Shown: positions 17,264 through 25,556 of the stretch, one piece after another
Layout: the number at the start of each line of letters is the position of its first letter
Numbering within the stretch: the first letter of the stretch is position 1
DNA from: DAOUAM01 sp034433305
Lineage (GTDB): Bacteria; Chloroflexota; Dehalococcoidia; Lucifugimonadales; DAOUAM01
Direction: 5' to 3'
NCBI GenBank assembly: GCA_034433305.1
Contig: DAOUAM010000034.1
Location: 1-50,064 of the forward strand
Length of the DNA stretch: 50,064 nt
Notes under the pieces: generated by a model
Told to the model about the DNA's origin: nothing
The model's database searches: none
The model's input: only the letters and a program-made list of their open reading frames with translations
Made by a program: the position numbers and the translations under genes

Positions 17264-17944
17264 ATGTTGCCAGGACCAGGAGGATTGTTGGCTGGGGCGT
17301 GGCGCCTTGCCGCGTGGGTGCTGGCAGGCGTCGTTGTGCTGGCCGCGCTGCCGGGGTGCGGCGGACGGGAGGCCGCCAGCGACGGCGGAGCGCGGGAGGA
17401 GTACCGGAAGGGCCTGGCGCTCCAGGAGCAGGGTATCCTGCAGCAGGCCTTCGAGGCGTACACCGCCGCGCTGAGGCTGGACCCCAGGCTCGCCGAGGCC
17501 TATGCGGGCCGCGCGTACGTTTACTACAGGGCGGGCAACCTCACCGCCGCGCTGGCGGAACTGGACAGGGCCATGAAACTGGAACCCGACCTGGCGCTGG
17601 CCCATAACTACCGGGGCCTGATTTTCGCCGAGACCCAGGACTACCAGAGCGCCATCATCAGCTACACCAGGGCCATACAGCTTGACCCGTCCCTGAAGGA
17701 CGCCTACTACAACCGGGCGCGGGCCTACCTGGCCACCGAGGACCTTGACTCAGCTATACAGGACATGTCCTCGGTCATCAATCTGGCGCCCCAGTCGCCG
17801 GCCCACTACCTTGAGCGTGCCCAGCTCTACATCCTCGCCGACGACTCCACCAGGGCCATAAGCGACCTGGAACACATCCTGGCGCTGACCCAGGACGAGA
17901 CCTTCACCATCCCGGCCAAGCAACTGCTATCGCTGGTCAGGTAG
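17264..17944 (+). CDS. TPR lipoprotein
   Basis: 226 residues. The N-terminus has a hydrophobic signal (WVLAGVVVLAALPGC) with a lipobox-like LPGC, so Cys is probably lipidated and the protein exported. Then come about five tetratricopeptide repeats, for example GLALQEQGILQQAFEAYTAA, AYAGRAYVYYRAGNLTAALA and AYYNRARAYLATEDLDSAIQ. TPRs mediate protein contacts. ATG 17264 is chosen because the signal peptide begins there. Its end overlaps by 8 bp the end of a second TPR gene on the other strand. Confidence 0.8.
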   Translation: MLPGPGGLLAGAWRLAAWVLAGVVVLAALPGCGGREAASDGGAREEYRKGLALQEQGILQQAFEAYTAALRLDPRLAEAYAGRAYVYYRAGNLTAALAELDRAMKLEPDLALAHNYRGLIFAETQDYQSAIISYTRAIQLDPSLKDAYYNRARAYLATEDLDSAIQDMSSVINLAPQSPAHYLERAQLYILADDSTRAISDLEHILALTQDETFTIPAKQLLSLVR

Positions 17945-18473
17945 GCGGCGCGGCCGTCCGTCCTTCCTGGAGACGCCTGGCCGTCTCGTAGTCCCTGAAG
18001 CTGGCCCTCTGGTCGCCCAGCATCCAGTAGACCATGCCTCGGTGGCGGTAGGCGCTCCAGAAGGACGGATCAAGCTCGATAGCCCTGGTGAGATTGGCCA
18101 GAGCGGCTTCCAGGTTGCCCACTTCCCAGCAGGCCAGGCCGCGGTTGTGGTAAGCATCTCTGTACGACGGGTCAAGCTCCACGGCCCGCGTGCAGTGCTG
18201 GATGGCGGCCTCGTAGTCGCCCAGGCACAGGCGGGCCACGCCCAGGTTGTTATGGGCCATGGCATTGGATGGGTCCAGCTCAATGGCCCTGGCAAGGTCC
18301 TCGGCGGCACTGGTATAGTCGCCCCTGTTGGAATAGGCGTTGCCGCGCCGGAAGTAGGCCCAGGCGTTGGAGCCGTCCTGCTCTATTGTCCTGGTCAACT
18401 CGGCTATGATGGCGTCCGGGTCGTCGGGGACAGCGCCTGGCCCTGGGGCCTCCCATTCAGATGGCATACGCAT
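17937..18473 (-). CDS. TPR-repeat protein, cytoplasmic
   Basis: 178 residues with four well-formed tetratricopeptide repeats (AWAYFRRGNAYSNRGDYTSA, AMAHNNLGVARLCLGDYEAA, AYHNRGLACWEVGNLEAALA, AYRHRGMVYWMLGDQRASF). No signal peptide or membrane segment is seen. It converges on the TPR lipoprotein with an 8-bp overlap. Repeats with AIELDPS linkers resemble those of the neighbour, so the two may derive from an inverted duplication. Function unknown beyond protein binding. Confidence 0.78.
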   Translation of the reverse strand: MRMPSEWEAPGPGAVPDDPDAIIAELTRTIEQDGSNAWAYFRRGNAYSNRGDYTSAAEDLARAIELDPSNAMAHNNLGVARLCLGDYEAAIQHCTRAVELDPSYRDAYHNRGLACWEVGNLEAALANLTRAIELDPSFWSAYRHRGMVYWMLGDQRASFRDYETARRLQEGRTAAPPT

Positions 18474-18555
18474 CTCCGCTGGTGGGTAGCAGGCCGATTG
18501 TCACATCGCCACGCGTTGGTGTCAAGGAAGAGTTGTTTCCGCACTTCACCATGGC

Positions 18556-18585
18556 TTGACTACCCATGCGGCCAGTGGCTATATT
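18556..18585 (+). promoter_or_regulatory. Sigma-70-like promoter for the MFS gene
   Basis: TTGACT at 18556-18561 and TATATT at 18580-18585 are separated by 18 bp. Transcription would start near 18592, almost at the first ATG of the MFS gene. The TTG at 18556, open in the MFS frame, is better explained as the -35 box than as a start codon. Confidence 0.5.
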
Positions 18586-18594
18586 CGTGCAACC

Positions 18595-19890
18595 ATGTGG
18601 CAGGGGCCAGCAGTGAAGGACACGCACCAGCAACTCCAGAAGCTACCGCCCTGGCTGAAGGGGGACAGCCTCAAGGACGTCGCCTGGCTTGTCCTTATGT
18701 CCCTTATGCTGTTCATGCTCCTGCTGCCCTTCTCCAGCTACATCGCCGCCCTGCCCCTGATCAAGGACGAGTGGGGCCTGAACAACACCCAGGCTGGCGC
18801 CATCTACTCGGCCTACCTGGGCGGATACGCCTGCTCGGCCCTGTTTATCATGCCCCTGACCGACCGCTACGGCCCCGGGCGGATATTGCTCTGGTCCTCG
18901 GTGGTGTCGGTGGTGTCCCATGTCCTGTTCCCGCTGGTGGCGCGGGACACGGCGACGGCCAGCATCCTGAGGGCCATCGCTGGCGTCGGGCTGGTGGGAG
19001 TGTACATGCCTGGACTGCGGATAATATCGGAGCGGTTCGCGCAGCGTGGGCGCGGCACCGCCATGGGGCTGTTTGTCACGGCCTTCTACGCCTCTTACAG
19101 CGTCTCGCTGGCCGCCACCGGCGCCCTCATGTCGCCCTTTCCGTGGCGGCAGGCATACCTGGTGCTGGCCCTGGCCGCGGGTGCCAGCCCGCTGCTGGCC
19201 TACGCCCTGCTGCGAGGCCATCACCACACGCCGGCCAGTGGCTCTTCGGGCCGGCTGGACATGACGGTCCTCAGAAACCGCCCGGTGCGTCTCCTGGTGC
19301 TGGGCTACTCCATGCACGCGGTGGAGCTTTACGCCATGAGGGTGTGGCTGCCTGCCTTCCTGGGGGCCGTGCTGGTGACCAGGGGCATGGAGCCGGCGCG
19401 GGCTGCCGTCACCGCCGCCACCGTCGGCGGCATCAGCCTGGCTGCTGGCTCCATCGGCCCCGTGATGGGCGGCATGATATCTGACAGGTTCGGACGCGCC
19501 ACCTCGGCGGCCGTCATATTCACCCTGAGCGGGGCCTGCTCCTGGGCGATAGGCTGGATAGGCGGCCTGCCCTGGGCCATAATACTGGGTGTCAGCGTGG
19601 TGTACGGGTGGGCCGTCGCCGCAGACTCGGCCATTTATTCCACCGGCGTCACCGAGGTGGCAGCCCCCGACACCCTGGGCTCGGCCATGGCGGTGCAGTC
19701 CTTCCTGGGCTTCATGGGCGGCGTGATTGGCCCCATCCTGTTCGGCGGAGTCCTGGACCTGGTGCCTCCGCCTTACCAGTGGGGCGTGGGCTTCTCGTGC
19801 ATCGGGGCGCTGGCGCTGGTTGCCATCGCTGGGCTGTTGAGGCTGCGGGCGCTGGCCCGCCAGGAGGCGCTGGCCGGGGGCTGGGGCTAG
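18595..19890 (+). CDS. MFS transporter (12-helix type)
   Basis: About 431 residues of a major facilitator. Visible features are the first helix LMSLMLFMLLLPFSSYIAAL, a motif A-like LTDRYGPGRILLW between helices 2 and 3, and MISDRFGRATSAA in the second half. Start is ATG 18595, which would be nearly leaderless given the promoter at 18556-18585. GTG 18613, with CAGGGG just upstream, is an equally plausible start. The OsmC-like selenoprotein gene follows after 46 bp and may be co-transcribed. Substrate unknown. Confidence 0.85.
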   Translation: MWQGPAVKDTHQQLQKLPPWLKGDSLKDVAWLVLMSLMLFMLLLPFSSYIAALPLIKDEWGLNNTQAGAIYSAYLGGYACSALFIMPLTDRYGPGRILLWSSVVSVVSHVLFPLVARDTATASILRAIAGVGLVGVYMPGLRIISERFAQRGRGTAMGLFVTAFYASYSVSLAATGALMSPFPWRQAYLVLALAAGASPLLAYALLRGHHHTPASGSSGRLDMTVLRNRPVRLLVLGYSMHAVELYAMRVWLPAFLGAVLVTRGMEPARAAVTAATVGGISLAAGSIGPVMGGMISDRFGRATSAAVIFTLSGACSWAIGWIGGLPWAIILGVSVVYGWAVAADSAIYSTGVTEVAAPDTLGSAMAVQSFLGFMGGVIGPILFGGVLDLVPPPYQWGVGFSCIGALALVAIAGLLRLRALARQEALAGGWG

Positions 19891-19936
19891 TGTCCAGTGG
19901 CGTCCAGCCAGATTCCCAGTCCATGGAGGGAGTACC

Positions 19937-20365
19937 TTGGAGACTGTCACTGTCAGGAGCCTGGAGAAGATGCAGCAACTGGTTATCACATCCAGTCACG
20001 CGCTGGTCGCCGACGAACCCAGGGACATGGGCGATGACCTTGGCCCCAGCCCATACGAGCTGCTCCTGGCCTCGCTGGGCACTTGAACGGCCATGACCGT
20101 CCTCCTGTATACGCGGAGGAAGGGCTGGCCCCTGGAGTCGGTGACGGTGGAGAGCAGCCACCAGCGCGTCCACTGCCGCGACGTGGAGGACTGTGAGGAA
20201 GGCAGGGATGCCTACATAGACCGCATACGCCTGCGCGTAGCCCTCAAAGGCGACCTGACCGAGGAGCAGCGAGCACGCATCGCCCAGATTGCCAGTCGCT
20301 GCCCGGTGCATCGCACGCTGGAGTCCAGGCCCAGGATAGAAGAAGAGGTCGTGGTCGTGAAATAG
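19937..20365 (+). CDS. OsmC-like selenoprotein peroxidase (Sec50)
   Basis: TTG 19937 with GGAGG 7 nt upstream opens a 142-residue frame with one UGA at 20084-20086. It reads GPSPYELLLASLGT-U-TAMTVLLYTRRKGW, where OsmC/Ohr proteins have their peroxidatic Cys in LGACTAMT. The second catalytic Cys is kept in the C-terminal SRCPVHRTLE. Both fit thiol-dependent hydroperoxide reduction, with selenol replacing the first thiol. Without readthrough only a 90-residue tail lacking the active site would remain. Sec forms of OsmC-like proteins have been described in bacteria. A 6-bp hairpin follows the UGA. It lies 46 bp after the MFS gene on the same strand. Confidence 0.85.
20100..20120 (+). promoter_or_regulatory. 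Candidate SECIS element of the OsmC-like selenoprotein
   Basis: TCCTCC and GGAGGA form a 6-bp stem with loop TGTATACGC, starting 13 nt after the UGA. G is the second loop base and the 21st base after the UGA. The stem is shorter than the other three in this window, so this is the weakest of the four. Confidence 0.6.
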
Positions 20366-20378
20366 CTTCTGCCACGCC

Positions 20379-22202
20379 CTAATAGACTACCGGCAGGTCT
20401 TCCTGAAGGTGGACCTCGCCCTTGCCTTCCCGGTCGGTGGCGAAGACCAGCGTGGCCCCCGAGGGCACCATGACGACGTCCAGATGGACTTCATTGCTGA
20501 GGTCCAGGGAGTACGTGGGGATGCTGTCATCTACCAGCGCCGCCAGGGCGCGGTCCGGGATCACCAGACGCTTCACGTCACGAGGGAACTGGAGCGCCAC
20601 TCGCGCGGTCTCCAGCCCTTCCACGCTGTAATCGTTGGCCCCGTCCCTTGCCGTGAACAGGTGGCCGAAGCCGCCGCGCCTGTCGTAGCCCACGGCATAG
20701 ACGGTGTACTCAGGCAGGTAGTACGCCAGGTGCCGGAAGCTGGCGTTGGGCAGACGGCCACCAGCGGCGGTGGTGAGTATGACCGTCTCCGAGGGACTGA
20801 AGTAGCTTACGAACCTGGTCAGTGTTTCCCAGTAGGAGTCGTTGGCCTTGACGTCAAACTGGAGCACCTCGCTCAGCACCGCCTCGGCGTCCACGTCCAC
20901 CACTTTGCGCTGGCTGGGCGCTTGCTCCTCCTGGGTGAGGCTGCCTGCCGCCGCGGCCACCAGGTCGCGGCCCTTGGAGCTTACGAAGGCGTAAATGCCC
21001 CTGGGCAGGAAAAAAACGACCAGCACGTTGGACAGGATGCACAGGGCCGCGATGCCGGTCAGCACCATGCGTGCGCGCCGCAGGCCCCGCCGAAGGTCGG
21101 AGTGCCGGCGCTGCATGCGATGGGCCAGGGCCGCCATCGCGGCACCCAGCCACAGTGCCCAGAAGGGCATGACCAGGACCAGGTAGCCAAACTGCCCGAA
21201 ATGCACCAGCAAGTAGGTCAGCATGGGCGGCAGCATCCACAGCCCCAGGAAAGCCCGGTCGCGGTGGGACAGCCGCGACGCAGGCCGCGCCCCCCGCAGG
21301 TGGGCATAGGCTATGACCAGCAGGCCAACGTTGGCTCCCGCCAGGACGCCGATGCCGACGAAGATGAAGTTGCCGGACAGGCTGACCACGTTCATGGAGG
21401 CCAGGGAAGTCGGCTTTGCGGCCAGGTCGGCCAGCGCCAGCGACTCCCTGATGTAGGCCACAGGCCCGCCGGCCAGCCACAGCAGCGGCACGGCCCAGGC
21501 CAGGCAGGCGACGGCCAGCAGGCCCACTACCCGCCGGCGCACAGGCCAGGGGTACTTCCAGGTGGTGTAAAGCCACAGGGGCAGCAGGAAAGCCATGCCG
21601 CTCTGGCGCAGGGCGCCCAGCAGGGCTAGCAGCAGGGTCGCCAGCACCACGCCTCGCCGGGAACTCTGGGAGAGGGCCAGGTAGCAGTTGTACAGGAACA
21701 GCACGGCCACGGCGGCCTCCACGGCGTAGGTAAGGGCCACCAGGCTGTAGTACCACATGATAATGGACGTGCCAAACACCAGCGCGCTCAGCACCGCGTA
21801 CCAGGAAGGCATGAAGCGCCGGGCCAGCGCATAAAAGGCGGCGGGCGCGACGCTGCCCGCTATCACGCTTATCCAGGTGAGGCTGGCGTTGGGGTCGCCG
21901 GTGATGTGGTTCAGCAGCCAGCCCAGGGCCACGTAGCCAATGTAGCCCGGCGGGTGCGGCTGGTGGTGCCTCAGGTCGAAGGACTGCGTGCCCAGGGCAA
22001 ACTGCACCGCGTCCCAGTTCACCAGTACCTCGCTGCGGAAGGGGAGCCTGAGCACCAGGAAGGCCAGGAACAGGGCCACCGCTGGTATGTATCTGGCCCT
22101 TTGCGGAGACAGCCTGGCCCTCAGGATGGCCAGGCTGGGCAGTCGGGGTGCCCGAAAGCGGGCATGGACTATTTCCGATGCGTGGACCAGACGAGTAGTC
22201 AT
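20379..22202 (-). CDS. GT-C-fold membrane glycosyltransferase (PMT/ArnT-like)
   Basis: About 607 residues: a polytopic N-terminal ~430 residues and a soluble C-terminal domain of ~180. An acidic loop after the first helix (VNWDAVQFALG) and the following HPPGYIGYVALGW resemble the catalytic first periplasmic loop of lipid-linked-sugar transferases. Such enzymes move a sugar from a polyprenyl carrier to an acceptor outside the membrane. ATG 22202 lies 3 nt after GGAGG; the earlier ATG 22217 has no ribosome site. Acceptor and sugar are unknown. It converges on the OsmC gene. Confidence 0.75.
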   Translation of the reverse strand: MTTRLVHASEIVHARFRAPRLPSLAILRARLSPQRARYIPAVALFLAFLVLRLPFRSEVLVNWDAVQFALGTQSFDLRHHQPHPPGYIGYVALGWLLNHITGDPNASLTWISVIAGSVAPAAFYALARRFMPSWYAVLSALVFGTSIIMWYYSLVALTYAVEAAVAVLFLYNCYLALSQSSRRGVVLATLLLALLGALRQSGMAFLLPLWLYTTWKYPWPVRRRVVGLLAVACLAWAVPLLWLAGGPVAYIRESLALADLAAKPTSLASMNVVSLSGNFIFVGIGVLAGANVGLLVIAYAHLRGARPASRLSHRDRAFLGLWMLPPMLTYLLVHFGQFGYLVLVMPFWALWLGAAMAALAHRMQRRHSDLRRGLRRARMVLTGIAALCILSNVLVVFFLPRGIYAFVSSKGRDLVAAAAGSLTQEEQAPSQRKVVDVDAEAVLSEVLQFDVKANDSYWETLTRFVSYFSPSETVILTTAAGGRLPNASFRHLAYYLPEYTVYAVGYDRRGGFGHLFTARDGANDYSVEGLETARVALQFPRDVKRLVIPDRALAALVDDSIPTYSLDLSNEVHLDVVMVPSGATLVFATDREGKGEVHLQEDLPVVY

Positions 22203-22445
22203 TGACCTCCACTGCATCCATGAGGGAGTCCGTGTGGCTTCTGGCTGTCAGCGTAGGCCCTGCCTGGCGAATGCGTCAACCTACATTTGTGCTATGCGTC
22301 ACTAATCGGCCATTAGCCAAGTTTACGATAGCCATCGAAAGACACCACCCGCCAGCGCGGCGGCCATGACCCTTCTGGGCCTGTGCTGTTGTGCCACGTC
22401 GCGGGCTGCTCTATAATCCCTGTGAAACTTCCAAGGAGTAATGCC

Positions 22446-22796
22446 ATGCCTGTCATACGACGGGCCAACGTGAAGCTGGACGAGTCCAACCCCGACCTCA
22501 AGCGCCTCACCCTGGTCAGCGCCGCCGTGGGGGCCGGTTACCTGGAGATGGGCGAGGTCACCATAGCGCCGGGGAAGAAGATACCCCTCCACATTCATCC
22601 GACACACGAGGAGGGAATCTACATTCTGGAAGGCCCCCTGGACTACGTCGTTGGGGACGAGAAGGGCACGGTGAACACCGGCGACGTGCTGCTGGCCCCG
22701 GTGGGCGTCAAACACGAGATATCCAACCCAGGCCGCGAGCCTCGTCGCATCATGTTTATCTTTCCCACCACCAACGTGCAGAGAAAGTTCCTGTAA
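22446..22796 (+). CDS. Small cupin-domain protein
   Basis: 116 residues, one cupin barrel. Motif 1 is PLHIHPTHEEGIYILEG (two His and a Glu for metal) and motif 2 is GDVLLAPVGVKHEISNP with the last His. ATG 22446 has AAGGAG at good spacing; the frame open from 22383 lacks one. It starts a tight run with the zinc-ribbon protein (5-bp gap) and the HAD gene (overlap), suggesting an operon. Metal and substrate are unknown. Confidence 0.85.
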   Translation: MPVIRRANVKLDESNPDLKRLTLVSAAVGAGYLEMGEVTIAPGKKIPLHIHPTHEEGIYILEGPLDYVVGDEKGTVNTGDVLLAPVGVKHEISNPGREPRRIMFIFPTTNVQRKFL

Positions 22797-22801
22797 CCGC
22801 C

Positions 22802-23158
22802 ATGAAAATCTACTTCTGCCAGGAATGTGGCGCCTATACCATCGGCCCAGCCGCCGTCTGCGAGGAGTGCCAGGCCGAGTTGCCCAGCGACGGATGGGCC
22901 GAGGTCACGGAGGAAGAGCTTAACCAGCTCGAGTACATCGAGGACCTGGAGCTGCCGCCGGGCATCCCCACCTGGGAGTACGACGTTATCAAGCTCAAGT
23001 CCGACGCCGAGCCTGGCGGGCTTCAGTACACCACCGAGGTGCTGAACCGCATGGGCGAGAAGGGCTGGGAGCTGGTCAACATCGTGCCCCTGGGAGACAA
23101 GAACGGCCCTCGCTACGGCGTGTTCAAGCGTAGCTGGGAAGGGGAGTTCGAGGAGTGA
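22802..23158 (+). CDS. Zinc-ribbon protein with DUF4177-like domain
   Basis: 118 residues. The first ~35 form a short zinc ribbon (CQECG ... CEECQ). After an acidic linker, residues ~60-112 match the small DUF4177 fold: WEYDVIKLKS, LNRMGEKGWELVNIVPLGD and YGVFKR. Fusion of the two is compact and could make a nucleic-acid or protein adaptor, but no function is known. It sits between the cupin and the HAD gene, whose GTG start overlaps its stop. Confidence 0.75.
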   Translation: MKIYFCQECGAYTIGPAAVCEECQAELPSDGWAEVTEEELNQLEYIEDLELPPGIPTWEYDVIKLKSDAEPGGLQYTTEVLNRMGEKGWELVNIVPLGDKNGPRYGVFKRSWEGEFEE

Positions 23159-23853
23159 TCCCGCGTCCCAGGGGCTGCCACCAGGCCAGGGCCGTGCTAT
23201 TCGACCTGGACGACACTCTCCTTGACCGCAACGCCGGCTTCGAGCGCTTCTGCCGGGAGCTATACCACTCCAGCCCAGCCATAAGCCAGAAGCACACCGA
23301 GGAGGAGGCAGTTGCCCTCATGCTGGCCTTCGATGCCCAGGGCCAGCGCCCACGGCAGGACATGTTCCGGGACTTCATGGCCCAGTGGCCCGGCGTCTTC
23401 CGCGACGTGGGCCAGGCCATGAAGGTGTTCCTCACCCTCTACCCGCGCATGCTGGTCCTTGAGCCACAGACCAGGGAACTGCTGGAGGACCTGCAGGAAA
23501 GCGGCATACCCTGCGCCATCGTCACCAACGGCGGCACCATCATGCAGATGAACAAGGTCCGGGAGGCAGGCCTGGATGGCATGGTCAAGGCCATCGTCGT
23601 TTCCGAGGCATTTGGCGTCGCCAAGCCAGACCGGCGCATCTTCGAGCACGCACTGGCGCAGATAGGAGCACTGGCACCCACTACCATATTCGTGGGGGAC
23701 AACCCGGAGAACGATATCCTGGGCGCCCTGGGCCTGGGCATGTGCACCGCATGGCTCCACCACGGGCGCCAGTGGCCCCACACTGATAGGCACCCCGACT
23801 ATATCATTGACCGGGTGTCCCACATCCGCCACATCGTCCTGGGCCGGGCGTAG
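23155..23853 (+). CDS. HAD-superfamily hydrolase
   Basis: 232 residues with all four HAD motifs: the nucleophile in VLFDLDDTLLDRN, Thr in IVTNGG, Lys in GVAKPDRRIF and acidic GDNPENDILG. A helical cap lies between motifs I and II (subclass I), as in phosphoglycolate phosphatase-like enzymes. The start is GTG 23155, overlapping the preceding stop by 4 bp, so translation is probably coupled. The substrate is a phosphate monoester of unknown identity. Confidence 0.87.
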   Translation: MIPRPRGCHQARAVLFDLDDTLLDRNAGFERFCRELYHSSPAISQKHTEEEAVALMLAFDAQGQRPRQDMFRDFMAQWPGVFRDVGQAMKVFLTLYPRMLVLEPQTRELLEDLQESGIPCAIVTNGGTIMQMNKVREAGLDGMVKAIVVSEAFGVAKPDRRIFEHALAQIGALAPTTIFVGDNPENDILGALGLGMCTAWLHHGRQWPHTDRHPDYIIDRVSHIRHIVLGRA

Positions 23854-23871
23854 GGGTGAGCGCCCCCTCCC

Positions 23872-25377
23872 CTAGTCCACCTGGGCCTTCAGCCCCTGGG
23901 CCATCTTTATCTCGGTGCCGTGGTTCACCGTCCAGGTGACCCGGTACGTTACAGCGTCCAGGAGCGCGGCGGCGGAGGGCATGCCCGTGCCGCTCTTCTT
24001 GAGGCCGCCGAAGGGCAGGTGCACCTCTGCGCCTATGGTGGGCAGGTTGACGTAGCCCACGCCAAAGTCGCACTCCTGGCGGATGGCCCGCATGAGGCGG
24101 TAGTCCCGCGTGCACACCGACAGGGCAAAGCCGTACTCCGAGTCATTGTAGAAGCGCACGGCCTCGTCCAGGTCGCGGAAGGGGATGAGGGCCGCGTGGG
24201 GGCCGAAGACCTCCTCCCGCAGCACACGGGCGCTGGAGCTGTGCTCCATGGTGTACACGAAGGGGCTGACAAAGTAGCCGTGGGCATGCGCCCCGTCGGA
24301 GAGCCTGCCGCCGTCCAGCAGCACCCGGGCGCCCTCTTCCCTGGCAAGGCCGTTGTAGTGCAGGAACTTCTCCACGCCCGCCTGGCTGACCAGCGGCCCC
24401 ATGAAGGTGCTCTCGTCCAGCGGGTCGCCGATGCGGATGCGCCTGGCACGCTCCACGAAGGCCTTCGTGAACCTGTCGAATATGCCCTGCTGCACAAAGA
24501 GCCTCTCCGCCGACACACAGCGCTGGCCCGTAGTCCGGAAGGCGGATATGACCGCCGCGTTCACCGCCAGGTCGAAGTCGGCGTCATCAAAGATGATCAT
24601 GGCGTTCTTGCCGCCCATCTCGCAGACGCAGAACTTGCGGTAGTCCCTGGCGCAGGCCTCCCTGATCATGGAGCCTACCTGGGCCGAGCCGGTGAACAGG
24701 ACCACGTCCACTTCGGGGTGGGTCACCAGGGGCCAGCCGGCCTCCTCGCCGTAGCCCTGGACCAGGTTCAGCACGCCGGCGGGCAGCCCCGCGCTGGCGA
24801 AGTACTCCACCAGGCGCTGGGCTATCAGCGGCGTCTCCTCAGCGGGCTTGAAGACAACCGTGTTGCCCTCGGCCAGGGAGGGGCATATGAGCCACAGGGG
24901 TATGGCAAAGGGGAAGTTCCATGGGCTGATGGCGGCCACCACACCCTTGGGCTTGCGGTACACGTAGCTGTCCTTCTCGGCGATCTCCGACGCCAGCACC
25001 TCACCCGACGGCGTCCTGGCCCGGCCAAACCAGTACTGGGCGGTGTGAATGCCCTCCACCACGTCGGCGCGGGCCTCGGCGATGCACTTGCCGCACTCTC
25101 GGCTGATGAGGCGCGCCAGCTCCTCCTGGTCGCGCTTCACAAGCTGCACAAAGGCGTCCAGGTACTCGGCGCGTCGAATGCGGGACTCGCGCCGCCAGGC
25201 CGGGAACGCCTCCCGTGCAGCGGCCACGGCGGCGTCAACCTCGCTGGCCCCTGACCGGGGGAACACGCCGATGACCTCCCGCGTGTCCGACGGGTTGCGG
25301 TCCTCGAAGCTCTCCCGGCCGGTGGCTACCCACTGCCCGTTGATGTAGTTCATGCCCTTTACAGCCGCGACTACCAT
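23872..25377 (-). CDS. NAD(P)-dependent aldehyde dehydrogenase
   Basis: About 501 residues with the full ALDH layout: ISPWNFPFAIPLWL (cofactor site with catalytic Asn), FTGSAQVGSMI, the base Glu in CEMGGKNAMI, the nucleophile Cys in TTGQRCVSAERLF, and EVFGPHAALIPF near the C-terminus. It oxidises an aldehyde to the acid in the cytoplasm. Start ATG 25377 follows AGGAGGTGAAGGAAGG; the frame extends to 25428 without a better site. Substrate unclear; the pattern is close to succinate-semialdehyde and related dehydrogenases. Confidence 0.9.
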   Translation of the reverse strand: MVVAAVKGMNYINGQWVATGRESFEDRNPSDTREVIGVFPRSGASEVDAAVAAAREAFPAWRRESRIRRAEYLDAFVQLVKRDQEELARLISRECGKCIAEARADVVEGIHTAQYWFGRARTPSGEVLASEIAEKDSYVYRKPKGVVAAISPWNFPFAIPLWLICPSLAEGNTVVFKPAEETPLIAQRLVEYFASAGLPAGVLNLVQGYGEEAGWPLVTHPEVDVVLFTGSAQVGSMIREACARDYRKFCVCEMGGKNAMIIFDDADFDLAVNAAVISAFRTTGQRCVSAERLFVQQGIFDRFTKAFVERARRIRIGDPLDESTFMGPLVSQAGVEKFLHYNGLAREEGARVLLDGGRLSDGAHAHGYFVSPFVYTMEHSSSARVLREEVFGPHAALIPFRDLDEAVRFYNDSEYGFALSVCTRDYRLMRAIRQECDFGVGYVNLPTIGAEVHLPFGGLKKSGTGMPSAAALLDAVTYRVTWTVNHGTEIKMAQGLKAQVD

Positions 25378-25556
25378 CCTTCCTTCACCTCCTGGGCTGG
25401 CGCGTGGATATTGGGCCAGTCCCCACACTCCTATTATTACACGTCACCCGTGATGGAAGTATGAGGACACCCCACGCGCCGCTGGCCATTGCCTCGTGGA
25501 GACGGAATGTGAGATAGTCCATTTACCCGGGAGCGCTTGAAGCACAGGAGGGGACC

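Noticed and set aside
18556..18594. TTG start for the MFS gene at 18556
   Set aside because: This TTG belongs to a TTGACT-18-TATATT promoter, and the extra residues look unlike the family.
4700..20365. UGA as a reassigned sense codon (alternative genetic code)
   Set aside because: Many genes here end normally at TGA (for example the LuxR-type regulator at 11682, the MBL hydrolase at 16717 and the FAD oxidoreductase at 13011). The four readthrough UGAs sit only at Cys/Sec sites with hairpins.
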